A stretch of DNA of 64,000 bases from Spartobacteria bacterium (lineage in GTDB: Bacteria; Verrucomicrobiota; Verrucomicrobiia; Chthoniobacterales; UBA10450): positions 62,001 to 126,000 of the forward strand of contig PLCM01000041.1 of NCBI GenBank assembly GCA_003134765.1, written 5' to 3'. Each line of letters opens with the position of its first letter. Within the stretch, counting starts at the first letter, position 1. Positions 1-8,925 of the stretch are shown here, in pieces. The notes under the pieces were generated by a model. It worked only from the letters and a program-made list of their open reading frames with translations. It was not told where the DNA came from and ran no database searches. The position numbers and the translations under genes are program-made.

Positions 1-1
1 C

Positions 2-247
2 CCGAAATTCCAGCCAAGCCGCGTCACGATCACCACCAACAGCGGTGCGGAACATTCTACCCGCGTCGATGTCCCCAAAGGCGATCCGCGCGATCCGATG
101 ACCGAGGAAGAGATCGCGGTGAAGTTCAACGCCCTGGGTGGTGACATCATCGGCAAGGATCAATGCCAGAAGTTGCAGAACTTCATCATGAGCATGGAAA
201 CCGCCAAGGATCTTGGCGGGCTCTTTGAGCTGACCACAGCGCGGTAA
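2..247 (+). CDS. MmgE/PrpD family protein, C-terminal end (partial)
   Basis: Reading from base 2 gives 81 codons of an open frame that ends in TAA at 245-247; the start lies outside the window. The fragment contains the DVPKGDPRDPMTEEEI segment followed by a KFNAL helix. That layout is typical of the C-terminal end of MmgE/PrpD proteins (2-methylcitrate dehydratase, cis-aconitate decarboxylase and relatives), which dehydrate or decarboxylate small tricarboxylates. The catalytic N-terminal domain is not visible, so the substrate cannot be named. It lies 43 bp upstream of gcdH on the same strand and could be cotranscribed with it. Confidence 0.75.
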   Translation, partial: PKFQPSRVTITTNSGAEHSTRVDVPKGDPRDPMTEEEIAVKFNALGGDIIGKDQCQKLQNFIMSMETAKDLGGLFELTTAR

Positions 248-290
248 GCCATCGACTCCTAGCCGGAAGCGCTGCTAGGCTCTCGACGAG

Positions 291-1472
291 ATGCCGACGT
301 TCGAAGCAGCCGACTTCTACAATCTCGAGGAACTACTGACGGCGGAGGAGCGGCGGATCCGCGATGCCGTGCGTCAATGGGTGCAGGAGCGCTTCCTGCC
401 GGTGGTCGCGCAACATTATCGCGACGGCACCTTCCCGATGGAGCTCGTGCCGGAGTTGGCGCAGCTCGGCGCCCTCGGACCGAGCATCAAAGGCTATGGC
501 TGCCCCGGACTCGGGAGTGTCGCGGCCGGCTTGATGATGCAGGAATTGGAGCGCGGCGATAGCGGACTTCGCACCTTCGCTTCAGTGCAGGGGTCGCTCG
601 CCATGATGGCGATCAACCTGTTCGGCTCGGAAGAGCAAAAGACCCAATGGCTGCCGGCGATGGCGAATGGGAACAAGCTGGGTTGCTTCGCGCTTACGGA
701 ACCTGATTTTGGTTCCAATCCCGGCGGACTCCGGTGCCGCGCAGAGAAAACCGCAAATGGATATCGACTCAACGGTTCGAAGAAGTGGATCGGCAACGGC
801 ACCATCGCCGACGTGGCCGTGGTGTGGGCGAAGGTCGACGGAGAAAATGCCGGTGCGATTCGGGGGTTCCTGGTCGAAAAGGGCACTCCGGGGTTCACGG
901 CGGCGCTGATTGACGGCAAACTCTCGCTGCGTGCGGCGCTGACCGCAGAACTCACCTTTAAGGATTGCGCCGTTCCAGCGGACGCATTGTTGCCAGAGAG
1001 CGGCGGAGTGAAGTCGCCGCTTTTATGCCTCAATCAGGCGCGTTACGGAATCGCGTGGGGAGTCTTGGGAGCGGCGATGGCTTGTTACGACGAGGCGCGG
1101 CAGTATGCCAAGAGCCGCGTGCAATTCGATCGTCCCATCGGTGGCTTCCAATTAGTGCAAGCAAAGCTTGCGCGCATGCTGACTGAGATCACTAAAGCCC
1201 AACTGCTCGCGCTACGCCTGGCACAAATGAAAGACGCCGGCACCGCGAAGCACTACCACATTTCGATGGCTAAAATGAACAACGTCGAGATCGCGCTCGA
1301 CGCGGCGCGTGTGGCGCGCGACATCCTCGGCGGTGTCGGCATTCTCGACGAGCACCAGTGCTTCCGGCACATGTGCAATTTGGAGAGCGTGAAAACCTAC
1401 GAAGGCACGCACGATGTCCATCTGCTCGTGCTCGGCGAGCAAATTACCGGAATGTCAGCGTTTGCTGGCTAG
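291..1472 (+). CDS. gcdH: Glutaryl-CoA dehydrogenase (acyl-CoA dehydrogenase family)
   Basis: A 393-residue FAD-dependent acyl-CoA dehydrogenase of normal family length. The middle holds the flavin/substrate segment FALTEPDFGSNPGGL, and KWIGNGTIADVAVVWAK is typical of the glutaryl-CoA dehydrogenase branch. The predicted catalytic base is Glu371 in TYEGTHDVH near the C terminus; the GTHD form, rather than GTSE, favours glutaryl-CoA dehydrogenase. The enzyme oxidises and decarboxylates glutaryl-CoA to crotonyl-CoA in the cytoplasm, passing electrons to ETF. The ATG at 291 gives a full-length N terminus. Its stop overlaps by four bases the stop of the convergent aminoadipate-semialdehyde dehydrogenase, which places it at the end of a lysine degradation route. 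Confidence 0.88.
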   Translation: MPTFEAADFYNLEELLTAEERRIRDAVRQWVQERFLPVVAQHYRDGTFPMELVPELAQLGALGPSIKGYGCPGLGSVAAGLMMQELERGDSGLRTFASVQGSLAMMAINLFGSEEQKTQWLPAMANGNKLGCFALTEPDFGSNPGGLRCRAEKTANGYRLNGSKKWIGNGTIADVAVVWAKVDGENAGAIRGFLVEKGTPGFTAALIDGKLSLRAALTAELTFKDCAVPADALLPESGGVKSPLLCLNQARYGIAWGVLGAAMACYDEARQYAKSRVQFDRPIGGFQLVQAKLARMLTEITKAQLLALRLAQMKDAGTAKHYHISMAKMNNVEIALDAARVARDILGGVGILDEHQCFRHMCNLESVKTYEGTHDVHLLVLGEQITGMSAFAG

Positions 1473-3013
1473 GCCGTCGCGCTACCGTCGTCCGCGCCAA
1501 AAGTAATGCCCTGGGCGAGCGGAAGCTCCTTGGAAAAGTTAATCGTGTTGGTCTGGCGGCGCATGTAATTTTTCCAAGCGTCGCTGCCACTTTCACGGCC
1601 ACCACCGGTATTTTTCTCACCGCCGAAAGCGCCGCCGATTTCAGCGCCGCTCGTGCCGGTGTTGACGTTGGCGATGCCGCAATCGCTCCCGGCCGCGCTC
1701 AGGAATTTCTCCGCCTCACGCATGTCGTTCGTAAAGATCGAGGAGCTCAATCCCTGGCTGACGCCATTGTGGATTGCGATCGCTTCATCGAAATCGCGAT
1801 AGGTCATGAAGTAGGCGAGCGGTCCGAAAGTCTCTTCCTGGACGATTTCGAAATCGGGGCGCGCCGTGGCGAGGCAGGGTTTCATGTAGCAGCCGCCCGG
1901 AAACTGCGAGCCATCGAGTTTGTCGCCACCGTAGAGAACCTCGCCGCCTTCGCTTTTCACTTTCTCGATTGATCGCTGCACGTTCTCGACCGAGGCGGAA
2001 TCAATCAGCGGCCCCATCAACGTCCGGCGATCGAGCGGGTTTCCGATGTTCACCGACTTGTAGGCGGCAAGCAGCCGCTGGCGCACTTCGTCCGCGATTG
2101 ATTCGTGAACAATAATGCGCCGCGTGGAAGTGCAGCGCTGGCCGGCGGTGCCGACCGCGCCGAAGAAAATGGAATTTGTGGCCATGTCGAGGTCGGCCGT
2201 CGGCGCGACGATGAGCGCGTTGTTGCCCCCAAGCTCCATCACGGTGCGGCCAAGCCGGCCGTGAACCTCTTTCGCCACATCGAAACCCATCCGCGTCGAG
2301 CCGGTCGCGGAAACAAGTGGAATCCGCCGGTCGGCCGCGAGTTTGCGGCCGATGAAGGGACCGTCGCCGATGAGCAGGCAGAAGATGGCGGGATCAGCGC
2401 CCGTCTCACGGCAAACGCGCTCGGCAATCTTGATCACCGCAATCGCCGTGAGCGGAGTTTTTTCCGAAGGTTTCCAGATCGTGGCGTCGCCGCAGATCGC
2501 GGCCAGCGCGGCGTTCCACGACCAGACGGCGACCGGAAAATTGAAAGCAGAGATGATCGCGACCAGACCCAGCGGGTGCCATTGCTCCATCAGGCGATGA
2601 TTGGGGCGCTCCGATTGAATCGTCAGGCCGTAGAGCATCCGCGATTGGCCAACGGCGAAATCACAGATGTCGATCATCTCCTGCACTTCGCCTTCGCCTT
2701 CCGCGATAATTTTGCCGGACTCCAGTGTCACGAGCTGGCCGAGCTCGGATTTGAGATCGCGCAACGCGTTTCCAAGCTGGCGAACGGTTTCGCCCCGAAC
2801 GGGGCCGGGAGTGACGCGCCATTTCTCGAAGGCACCCAAAGCGCACGCGATTGTCTTCTCGTATTCCGCGTCGGTCGCGGTCCGGACGCGAGCCAGGAGT
2901 TTACCGTCGATCGGCGAAAACTTTTCGATGACCGGGCCGCTGCCGATCCATTCGCCGGAGAAGACTCCGGGATTTTCGTCGGTCAGGCCGAGCTGAGTGA
3001 AAAGTGATTGCAT
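1469..3013 (-). CDS. amaB: L-2-aminoadipate-6-semialdehyde (P6C) dehydrogenase, ALDH7 type
   Basis: A 514-residue aldehyde dehydrogenase. The cofactor region FNFPVAVWSWN, the general-base Glu260 in VMELGGNN and the nucleophile Cys294 in GTAGQRCTSTRR are all present. ELGGNNA and AGQRCTSTRR are hallmarks of the ALDH7A1/antiquitin branch, which oxidises 2-aminoadipate-6-semialdehyde (in equilibrium with piperideine-6-carboxylate) to 2-aminoadipate with NAD+. It starts 37 bp after the end of the lysine 6-aminotransferase gene on the same strand, the enzyme that would make its substrate. A generic name (pcd) is also used. The alternative, a different semialdehyde dehydrogenase, is less likely given the neighbour. 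Confidence 0.87.
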   Translation of the reverse strand: MQSLFTQLGLTDENPGVFSGEWIGSGPVIEKFSPIDGKLLARVRTATDAEYEKTIACALGAFEKWRVTPGPVRGETVRQLGNALRDLKSELGQLVTLESGKIIAEGEGEVQEMIDICDFAVGQSRMLYGLTIQSERPNHRLMEQWHPLGLVAIISAFNFPVAVWSWNAALAAICGDATIWKPSEKTPLTAIAVIKIAERVCRETGADPAIFCLLIGDGPFIGRKLAADRRIPLVSATGSTRMGFDVAKEVHGRLGRTVMELGGNNALIVAPTADLDMATNSIFFGAVGTAGQRCTSTRRIIVHESIADEVRQRLLAAYKSVNIGNPLDRRTLMGPLIDSASVENVQRSIEKVKSEGGEVLYGGDKLDGSQFPGGCYMKPCLATARPDFEIVQEETFGPLAYFMTYRDFDEAIAIHNGVSQGLSSSIFTNDMREAEKFLSAAGSDCGIANVNTGTSGAEIGGAFGGEKNTGGGRESGSDAWKNYMRRQTNTINFSKELPLAQGITFGADDGSATA

Positions 3014-3050
3014 GGAAGTCGCGGCACAAAGGTCGCTCCCACATTGGAGT

Positions 3051-4454
3051 CTATCTGCGCGTCTGCTGACATTGGGCGCGCAAGAGACCGATCGCCTCGT
3101 CTACTACGTCGGTCGTGATATCCAAAGCCGGACGGAAACGAATGGAATGGTCGCCGGATTTCAAAACGAGCAGGCCGCGATCGAACAGACCTTTCCAGAA
3201 TTCGTCGCGGATCTTTCGGTCGGGCAGGTCCAAGGCAAGAAAGAGCCCCCGCCCGCGCACGGCGGCGATGATCGGTTCCTCGCTTTGCAACTGCTGCAAC
3301 GCCTTGAGGAAGTGTTCGCCGACCACGCGCGCGTTCTCGACCAGGTTCTCCTTCTCGATAATTCGGAGGAAATGGGTCGAGCGGATCATGTCGGTGTAAT
3401 TGCCGCCCCAGGTCGAGTTCAACCGGCTGGGCAGGCGGAAACAATTGTCCGGCACTTCGTCCAGACGCGGGCCCGCCATGACGCCGCACACCTGGACCTT
3501 TTTTCCAAACGCCATGAGATCCGGGACGACCCCGAAATGCTGCGAGCACCAGGTCCGGCCGGTGGTGCCGAGACCCGTCTGCACTTCGTCGAAAATGAGT
3601 AGCATCTCGTTTTCGTCGCAGATTTCGCGCAGCTTTTGCAGAAATTCCCGCCGGAAATGATTGTCGCCACCTTCGCCCTGAATTGGCTCGATAATGATGG
3701 CCGCGATGTCGGTGCCACGCTCATCGATGAATTGGCGGATCTCCTGCTCCGATTTTTTTTCCCGCGCAATCACGTCGCCATCGCGTTCCGATTCGGGCAG
3801 GGAAAAGTCGATGCTCGGAGTCGTGACCCGGGGCCATTTGAACTTGGCGAACAAATCCGTTTTCCGCGGATCGGTATTCGTCAGGCTCATGGTGTAACCG
3901 CTGCGTCCATGGAACGCGTGCTGGAAATGCAGAATCTCGGTCCCGCGCTCGCCCCGGCCAGCCGCAATGTTCTTTCTTACTTTCCAATCCATCGCGGCCT
4001 TCAACGTGTTCTCGACCGCGAGCGCTCCTCCTTCAACGAACAGATAACGCCCCAGCGGCGGCAGCCCGGCCACTCGGGAGAAGGTTTCGACAAATTCCGC
4101 GTAGCCCTGCGTGTAAACATCCGAATTCGCGACCTTGATCGACGCCGCGCGGGCCAACTCCTTCTGCACCGCCTCCTCATCGAAATGCGGATGATTGTAA
4201 CCGACCGGCATGGAGCCGAAAAACCCGTAGAGGTCGATCAAACGCGAGTCGCTCGCCGCGTTGGACAAATAGGAGCCGCGGCTTTTTTCATGATCGAATA
4301 CGATCCGGAACCCATCGAGCAAGACATGTTGCTCGAGCGTTTCCAGGGCGTGCGCCGCCATGGCATGTTTGCTGGGTTTCGTTGATTCGCTCTCGCTGGG
4401 GCGGCTCCGCGTTGATGGGCGGGCCGCCTCCGTGAGCACGGGCGGCAGACTCAT
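3051..4454 (-). CDS. lat: L-lysine 6-aminotransferase
   Basis: A class III PLP-dependent aminotransferase. The frame is open back to 4700, but the ATG at 4454 (MSLPPVLTEA) is the plausible start because the upstream residues are basic and non-conserved. Diagnostic lysine-epsilon-aminotransferase stretches are LYGFFGSMPVGYNHPHF, FVEGGALAVENTLKAAMDWK, HAFHGRSGYTMSLTNT and IIIEPIQGEGGDNHFR. The PLP partner is seen in IFDEVQTG and the Schiff-base lysine in AFGKKVQ. It transfers the epsilon-amino group of lysine to 2-oxoglutarate, giving 2-aminoadipate-6-semialdehyde. It sits between an acyl-CoA dehydrogenase gene (64 bp upstream) and the semialdehyde dehydrogenase (37 bp downstream), all on the minus strand. 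Confidence 0.9.
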   Translation of the reverse strand: MSLPPVLTEAARPSTRSRPSESESTKPSKHAMAAHALETLEQHVLLDGFRIVFDHEKSRGSYLSNAASDSRLIDLYGFFGSMPVGYNHPHFDEEAVQKELARAASIKVANSDVYTQGYAEFVETFSRVAGLPPLGRYLFVEGGALAVENTLKAAMDWKVRKNIAAGRGERGTEILHFQHAFHGRSGYTMSLTNTDPRKTDLFAKFKWPRVTTPSIDFSLPESERDGDVIAREKKSEQEIRQFIDERGTDIAAIIIEPIQGEGGDNHFRREFLQKLREICDENEMLLIFDEVQTGLGTTGRTWCSQHFGVVPDLMAFGKKVQVCGVMAGPRLDEVPDNCFRLPSRLNSTWGGNYTDMIRSTHFLRIIEKENLVENARVVGEHFLKALQQLQSEEPIIAAVRGRGLFLALDLPDRKIRDEFWKGLFDRGLLVLKSGDHSIRFRPALDITTDVVDEAIGLLRAQCQQTRR

Positions 4455-4518
4455 CCGCTGAGGGTAGCTGGGAGGCTGGAGTTGGTCAAACGTGGTGGGG
4501 AGCGCCGCGGCTACAGCC

Positions 4519-6483
4519 TCACACGATCCCGCGCCGAAGTTCCTCGTGCTTACCAGCGAGAAGCTCCTGCGTGAGCGCGTAGCCCATTTTGTCGGCGTTC
4601 TGGCTCGTTCCCGCAAAATGATGATCGATCCGCATCCGAGCCGACCGGCAAAAATACTGGGCGAGCGAAAGGACCTCCGCCGCTGGTTCTCCGGAATCAA
4701 TCTTTGACTGGGCGAAGGCGCAGGTCGCGCTCATCGCGAACAGTTCGGTCGCGATTCCCACAAAGCGCGACAGCAAAAGCTGCTCGCGATCCAGTTTCGG
4801 CCCAAACCGCATCATGGCGTGGAATAGACCGCGCGCGAGTTTCTTGCTCGTCGTGGCGCCGTAGGTCAGGTGTTCCCGGAGATCGACGTGCAAGTGCTCG
4901 AGATTCCCGGGATTGCCGCCAAACCACTGCTTTGGATACCAGCGTGTGTAAAACGATCCCGAACTGAACATCGATTTGATCCGGGTGGTCATCGGCAGCT
5001 GGGTATTGAAAATGGCACCGCCCACCTTGAGATGCGGATCGAGCGCTTCGCGGGCAATGAAAAGTCGCATGATTTCGCTTGAACCTTCGAAAATCAGATT
5101 GATGCGGCAATCGCGCAGGAACCGCTCCACTGCGATCGGTTCCTCGCCGCGGCCGGCGAGCGATTGCGCCGTCTCATAGCCGCGGCCGCCGCGCACCTGC
5201 ATGGCGTCATCGGCGATTTTCCAAGTCATTTCCGTGCACCACATTTTGCACATGGCAGTTTCGATCCGCAGATCGCCCGCCTTGCGATCGACCAGGGCCG
5301 AGGTCAGGAAGGTAATTGCCTCCATCGCGAAGGTGTTCGCCGCCATTTCGGCCACCTTGCCCGCGATCGCCGAATGCTGGCCGATCGGCGCGCCCCATTG
5401 GACGCGTTCGCTCGCCCATTTCCGGCAAATTTCCACCAGGCGCTTTGATAATCCGACACATGCTGCCGGGATCGTCAGGCGGCCCGTGTTGAGGGTCGTG
5501 AGCGCGACCTTCAATCCCTGGCCCTCCTTCGCGATCAGGTTTTCGCGCGGCACCCGCACATTCGTGAATTTCACGATACCGTTGTAGAGAGCGCGCAATC
5601 CCATGAAGTGGCAGCGGTACGTGATCTCGAGGCCGGGGGTATCGACGTCGACGATGAAGGCGCTGATCTGTTTCCGTTCCTTGCCGTTGACCATTTTCGG
5701 CGGCGTTTTCGCCATCACGACCAGAACGCCGGCCTTGATCAAATTCGTGCACCAAAGTTTCTCGCCGTTGAGCAACCAGGCGGACCCGTCCTCGGAAAGG
5801 TCGGCGCGCAGGCTCATGTTCGCCGGGTCGGAGCCGGCGTTCATCTCGGTGAGGGCGAACGCCGAGATTTCCTTGCGCGCTACGCGGGGCAAATACTTCG
5901 CCTTTTGTTCCTCCGTCCCGAAGATCAGGAGCGGCTGGGGAACACCGATCGATTGGTGCGCGGAAACGAGCGCCGTCAGGTTCGCATCCCAACTGCCCAG
6001 GAGCATAGCCGCGCGGCCGTAATTGACCTGGGACAACCCGAGGCCGCCGTATTGCTTGGGCACCTTGATGGCGAACGCGCCCATCGCGAAAAGGTCATCG
6101 ATGTTTTTCTGGGGAATCTCGCCCGTGCGATCGATCTCATCGGCATCGACGTTGTCGCGGAGGTAACTGCGCAGCTGCCCGAGAAATTCCTCCGCCAAGG
6201 CGGCATCCTCTGCCGTCTGCTTCGGGTAGGGAAAAATGCGATCGAAGTCGAACCGGCCAATAAAAAGGTTGCTCGCGAAACTGCCGCGTTCATCGAGCGG
6301 ATCGCGCGAACTTTCCGCCAGTTCGAGGGCAGCCGCCTTCCCAGCCGACATCTTCGAAGTGTCGATGACGGATGCCTGTGTCGCCGGCTCGCCACCGGAC
6401 GAGTCCGTCCGACCGGCGGATTTGGCGCTGGTTTCCTCTGCGATCTGTTTTTCCGGGGCTTCGAGCGATGGTTTCATAAGCAA
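4519..6483 (-). CDS. Acyl-CoA dehydrogenase, long form
   Basis: A 654-residue acyl-CoA dehydrogenase, longer than the usual 380-400. The first 80 or so residues are a poorly conserved Ser/Ala-rich leader. The core (about 85-480) has FALTEMNAGSDPANM, the KLWCTN segment and IFEGSSEIMRLFIAREAL with the predicted catalytic glutamate. About 170 C-terminal residues form an extra helical domain, as in very-long-chain (ACADVL/ACAD9-like) enzymes. It should oxidise acyl-CoA thioesters to enoyl-CoA using ETF. It lies between fadJ and lat on the same strand. The operon suggests a role in lysine or branched acyl-CoA breakdown, but the substrate cannot be read from the sequence. An earlier start than MLMKPSLEAP is not supported. 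Confidence 0.85.
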   Translation of the reverse strand: MLMKPSLEAPEKQIAEETSAKSAGRTDSSGGEPATQASVIDTSKMSAGKAAALELAESSRDPLDERGSFASNLFIGRFDFDRIFPYPKQTAEDAALAEEFLGQLRSYLRDNVDADEIDRTGEIPQKNIDDLFAMGAFAIKVPKQYGGLGLSQVNYGRAAMLLGSWDANLTALVSAHQSIGVPQPLLIFGTEEQKAKYLPRVARKEISAFALTEMNAGSDPANMSLRADLSEDGSAWLLNGEKLWCTNLIKAGVLVVMAKTPPKMVNGKERKQISAFIVDVDTPGLEITYRCHFMGLRALYNGIVKFTNVRVPRENLIAKEGQGLKVALTTLNTGRLTIPAACVGLSKRLVEICRKWASERVQWGAPIGQHSAIAGKVAEMAANTFAMEAITFLTSALVDRKAGDLRIETAMCKMWCTEMTWKIADDAMQVRGGRGYETAQSLAGRGEEPIAVERFLRDCRINLIFEGSSEIMRLFIAREALDPHLKVGGAIFNTQLPMTTRIKSMFSSGSFYTRWYPKQWFGGNPGNLEHLHVDLREHLTYGATTSKKLARGLFHAMMRFGPKLDREQLLLSRFVGIATELFAMSATCAFAQSKIDSGEPAAEVLSLAQYFCRSARMRIDHHFAGTSQNADKMGYALTQELLAGKHEELRRGIV

Positions 6484-6583
6484 ATGTTGGCAGGGCGACG
6501 CTCTGCGGAGCCGCGAGCAACGCCGGCGACTCGACCCGTACCGCGGCGCCTCAGGCGCGCGGCCGGGCTTTCAAAGTCTCGCC

Positions 6584-8755
6584 CTACCGGTTGTCTCCGT
6601 AGAATGTAGTACCATCCTGCGCATGCTGGCGAAGCAAATCGCAGGGCGCAAATTTTTCCCCGGCGCGCGAATGGATCCCATCCATATCGGTCACGACTTT
6701 CGTGAGTCCCGCGCTTTCGGCAAAACGCAGCGGTCCGCCGCGAAAAACCGGGAAACCGGTCCCCAAAATCATGCCGTAATCCGCATCCTCCGGATTCGCA
6801 ACGACCTTTTCTTCGAGACACCGCGCCGCTTCGTTCACCATCAGGTAGGTCAAACGATTGGTAATGTCATCCCGAGCGGAGCGCAGCGGAGTCGAGGGAT
6901 CCCGTGGCGCAGCCTGAACGGTTCCTTCACGGGATTCCTCGACCTCGTTCCGCTTCGCCGCACTTCGCTCGGAATGACCGCGCCATCCCTGCAACGCTTC
7001 ATTCGGCGTTTGCTGCCTGCCTTCGTATTTGTAAAAACCGCCACCCGATTTGCGGCCCAGCATTTTCGCTTCGAGCATCTTTTGCAAAATGTCCGGAGCC
7101 CGATCGCGCGCGCCGAACGCCTTTTCGAGCGTCGCGGCGATGTCGACCGTGATGTCGATTCCGATCTCGTCGATCAACCGCAGGGGTCCCATCGGCATCC
7201 CCCACTCCAGCAAGGCACCATCGATCTCCTCGGCGCTGACGCCGTTCTGGTACATTTCAGCGGCGTCCAGGAGATACGGGAAGAGAACGCGATTCACGAG
7301 GAAACCGGGCGAATCCTGGACGAGGACGGGCAATTTCCCAATCTGTCGGGCGAACGCGAGCGCCCGCTCGCGCACTTTCTCCGAAGTCTGCCGCCCGACC
7401 ACAACTTCGATCAGTTTCATGCGGCTGACCGGGTTAAAGAAATGAAGGCCGACGACGCGCGCCGGCGCCCCAGTGCTGGTGGCCAGTTCGTCGATCGGCA
7501 ACGCGGAAGTGTTTGTCGCCAGGACCGTTGTCTCGGGAGTATTGGCCGCGAGGTCGGCGAAGATTTTCTTTTTGATCTCGAGCTTTTCCGAGGCCGCTTC
7601 GATCACGATCCGGACGTCGCGCAACGGGACCGGCTGGGTCGAGGCCACAATGCGAGCCCGTCCTTCCTTCGCCTTCGTATCATTCATCAAACCGCGTTTC
7701 ACCGCCTCCGCATAGGTCTTGTCGATGTTGGCGAGGCCCCGATCGACCGCAGCGGAATCGACATCGCGGAGAATGACAGACACGCCGCGGGCGCTGAGCC
7801 ATTGCGCGATCCCCGAGCCCATGGTCCCGGCGCCGATCACCGCCGCATGCATGATTTTCTCCGGCGTGGTTTTCGAGGTGCCTTTGCGGTATTTGTCCGC
7901 GAGGAAAAAATTCCGAATCAGGTTTTGCGTCGCATCGGTCGCACCCAGCTCGCTGATGGCATCGACTTCCATCGCCAGCGATTCCTCGATCGACGAGTCG
8001 GCGCTTCGTTTGATGATTTCATAGGCGCGACCCGGCGCGGCGTTTCCACCCGCCTTTGGAGGGGCTAGTTCCGGCGATTCCATTCGCGGCGTCGCGGGAG
8101 CTCCGCCCTCCAATTTGCCTTTGCCGGCCGCTAATTTTTTGCGTGCGGCTTCGAGCAACTGTTCGCGCGAGACCACTTCATCGACCAGACCAAGCTTCAG
8201 CGCCTCCGCGGCGCCGTACAATTTTCCTTTTAGAATCACTTCGGTTGCGGCTTCCACGCCGACCAAACGCGGCAGGCGGGTCGCCCCGCCCCAGGCCGGA
8301 ACGAGCCCGAGCGTGGTCTCCGGGAGCCCGATCTTCGTAGCGGGATCATCGGACGCGACCCGATAATCGCAGGCCAGGGTAATCTCGTAACCGCCGCCCG
8401 CGCACGCACCGTGGATCGCTGCGACCGTTGGGACCTTTAGCGCTGCGAGCCGATTGAAAACCTTCTGCCCTTCTGCAATGAAAGCACGCAGGTCACCGGT
8501 TTGGGCCTGTTTCAGCAAGGTCTTGAGATCGGCCCCGGCGATGAAGATCGACTTCTTGGCCGAAGTTACGACCACCCCCTTGACCGACGAATCCTTTTCG
8601 ATCGCGTCCACATGCTCGCGCAGGTCTTGCATGGTGGCGGCGTCAAAAATGTTCGCGCCCGATTCGGGCCGGTCGAAAGTGAGAAGGCAGAGCCCGTTGT
8701 CACCTATTTCCCGCCGAATCATGGGCTGCGTCGCTGTTGGCGTCATCGGGCTCAT
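6584..8755 (-). CDS. fadJ: 3-hydroxyacyl-CoA dehydrogenase / enoyl-CoA hydratase (FadJ-like), with in-frame repeat insertion
   Basis: A bifunctional beta-oxidation protein. Residues 10-200 are an enoyl-CoA hydratase/isomerase domain (IAGADLKTLL, oxyanion-hole segment HGACAGGGYEITLACDYR). A Rossmann NAD-binding domain follows (AAVIGAGTMGSGIAQWLSAR), then two C-terminal dehydrogenase domains (GLHFFNPVSRMKLIEVV, PGFLVNRVLFPY). The ATG at 8755 or 8746 is chosen because the open frame further upstream only translates a palindromic repeat. About 38 extra residues between the two C-terminal domains (translated from 6866-6978) are a family A repeat read in frame. The protein would convert crotonyl-CoA to acetoacetyl-CoA after glutaryl-CoA dehydrogenase. 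No thiolase gene is in the window. Confidence 0.88.
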   Translation of the reverse strand: MSPMTPTATQPMIRREIGDNGLCLLTFDRPESGANIFDAATMQDLREHVDAIEKDSSVKGVVVTSAKKSIFIAGADLKTLLKQAQTGDLRAFIAEGQKVFNRLAALKVPTVAAIHGACAGGGYEITLACDYRVASDDPATKIGLPETTLGLVPAWGGATRLPRLVGVEAATEVILKGKLYGAAEALKLGLVDEVVSREQLLEAARKKLAAGKGKLEGGAPATPRMESPELAPPKAGGNAAPGRAYEIIKRSADSSIEESLAMEVDAISELGATDATQNLIRNFFLADKYRKGTSKTTPEKIMHAAVIGAGTMGSGIAQWLSARGVSVILRDVDSAAVDRGLANIDKTYAEAVKRGLMNDTKAKEGRARIVASTQPVPLRDVRIVIEAASEKLEIKKKIFADLAANTPETTVLATNTSALPIDELATSTGAPARVVGLHFFNPVSRMKLIEVVVGRQTSEKVRERALAFARQIGKLPVLVQDSPGFLVNRVLFPYLLDAAEMYQNGVSAEEIDGALLEWGMPMGPLRLIDEIGIDITVDIAATLEKAFGARDRAPDILQKMLEAKMLGRKSGGGFYKYEGRQQTPNEALQGWRGHSERSAAKRNEVEESREGTVQAAPRDPSTPLRSARDDITNRLTYLMVNEAARCLEEKVVANPEDADYGMILGTGFPVFRGGPLRFAESAGLTKVVTDMDGIHSRAGEKFAPCDLLRQHAQDGTTFYGDNR
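6866..6978. repeat. Family A palindromic element inside fadJ
   Basis: A 113-bp inverted repeat begins GTCATCCCGAGC and ends GCTCGGAATGAC, with inner arms GTCGAGGGATCCCGT and ACGGGATTCCTCGAC. It lies within the fadJ reading frame without breaking it and adds a Ser/Arg/Glu-rich linker (SERSAAKRNEVEESREG) between the two C-terminal dehydrogenase domains. Copies of the same element are intergenic at 24155, 27836, 58470 and 62714, and another is intragenic at 28373. Confidence 0.9.
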
Positions 8756-8796
8756 ATTGGCGAGTTTCGCGGAAATTCCAAGCGGGGAAAGGACAA

Positions 8797-8847
8797 CCGG
8801 AGGGACATGCTTCTGCACGTCCCGGACATGCAGAAGCATGTCCCTCC
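8797..8847. repeat. Family D inverted repeat
   Basis: A near-perfect palindrome of about 51 bp between fadJ and mgtE. The arms are CGGAGGGACATGCTTCTGCA and its complement, around a CGTCCCGG centre. It lies just upstream of the fadJ start and would form a strong hairpin in either transcript. Related copies lie at 24971 (half element) and 43867. Confidence 0.85.
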
Positions 8848-8925
8848 GCAAGATTGCGCTTCGCGAAGCCGAGTGCTACAAAGCTCGGCGGCGCAGACGG
8901 TCCTTCGATTTAGTTGTTCATCGTT

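Noticed and set aside
6236..8068. A 610-codon open frame on the plus strand
   Set aside because: It is antisense to the acyl-CoA dehydrogenase and fadJ genes, matches no family, and follows from the GC-rich codon bias of the true genes.
8756..8851. N-terminal extension of FadJ
   Set aside because: These codons only translate a family D palindrome and come before the conserved start.
8848..8925. Magnesium riboswitch before mgtE
   Set aside because: The space between the repeat and the start is too short for an M-box and shows no matching helices.
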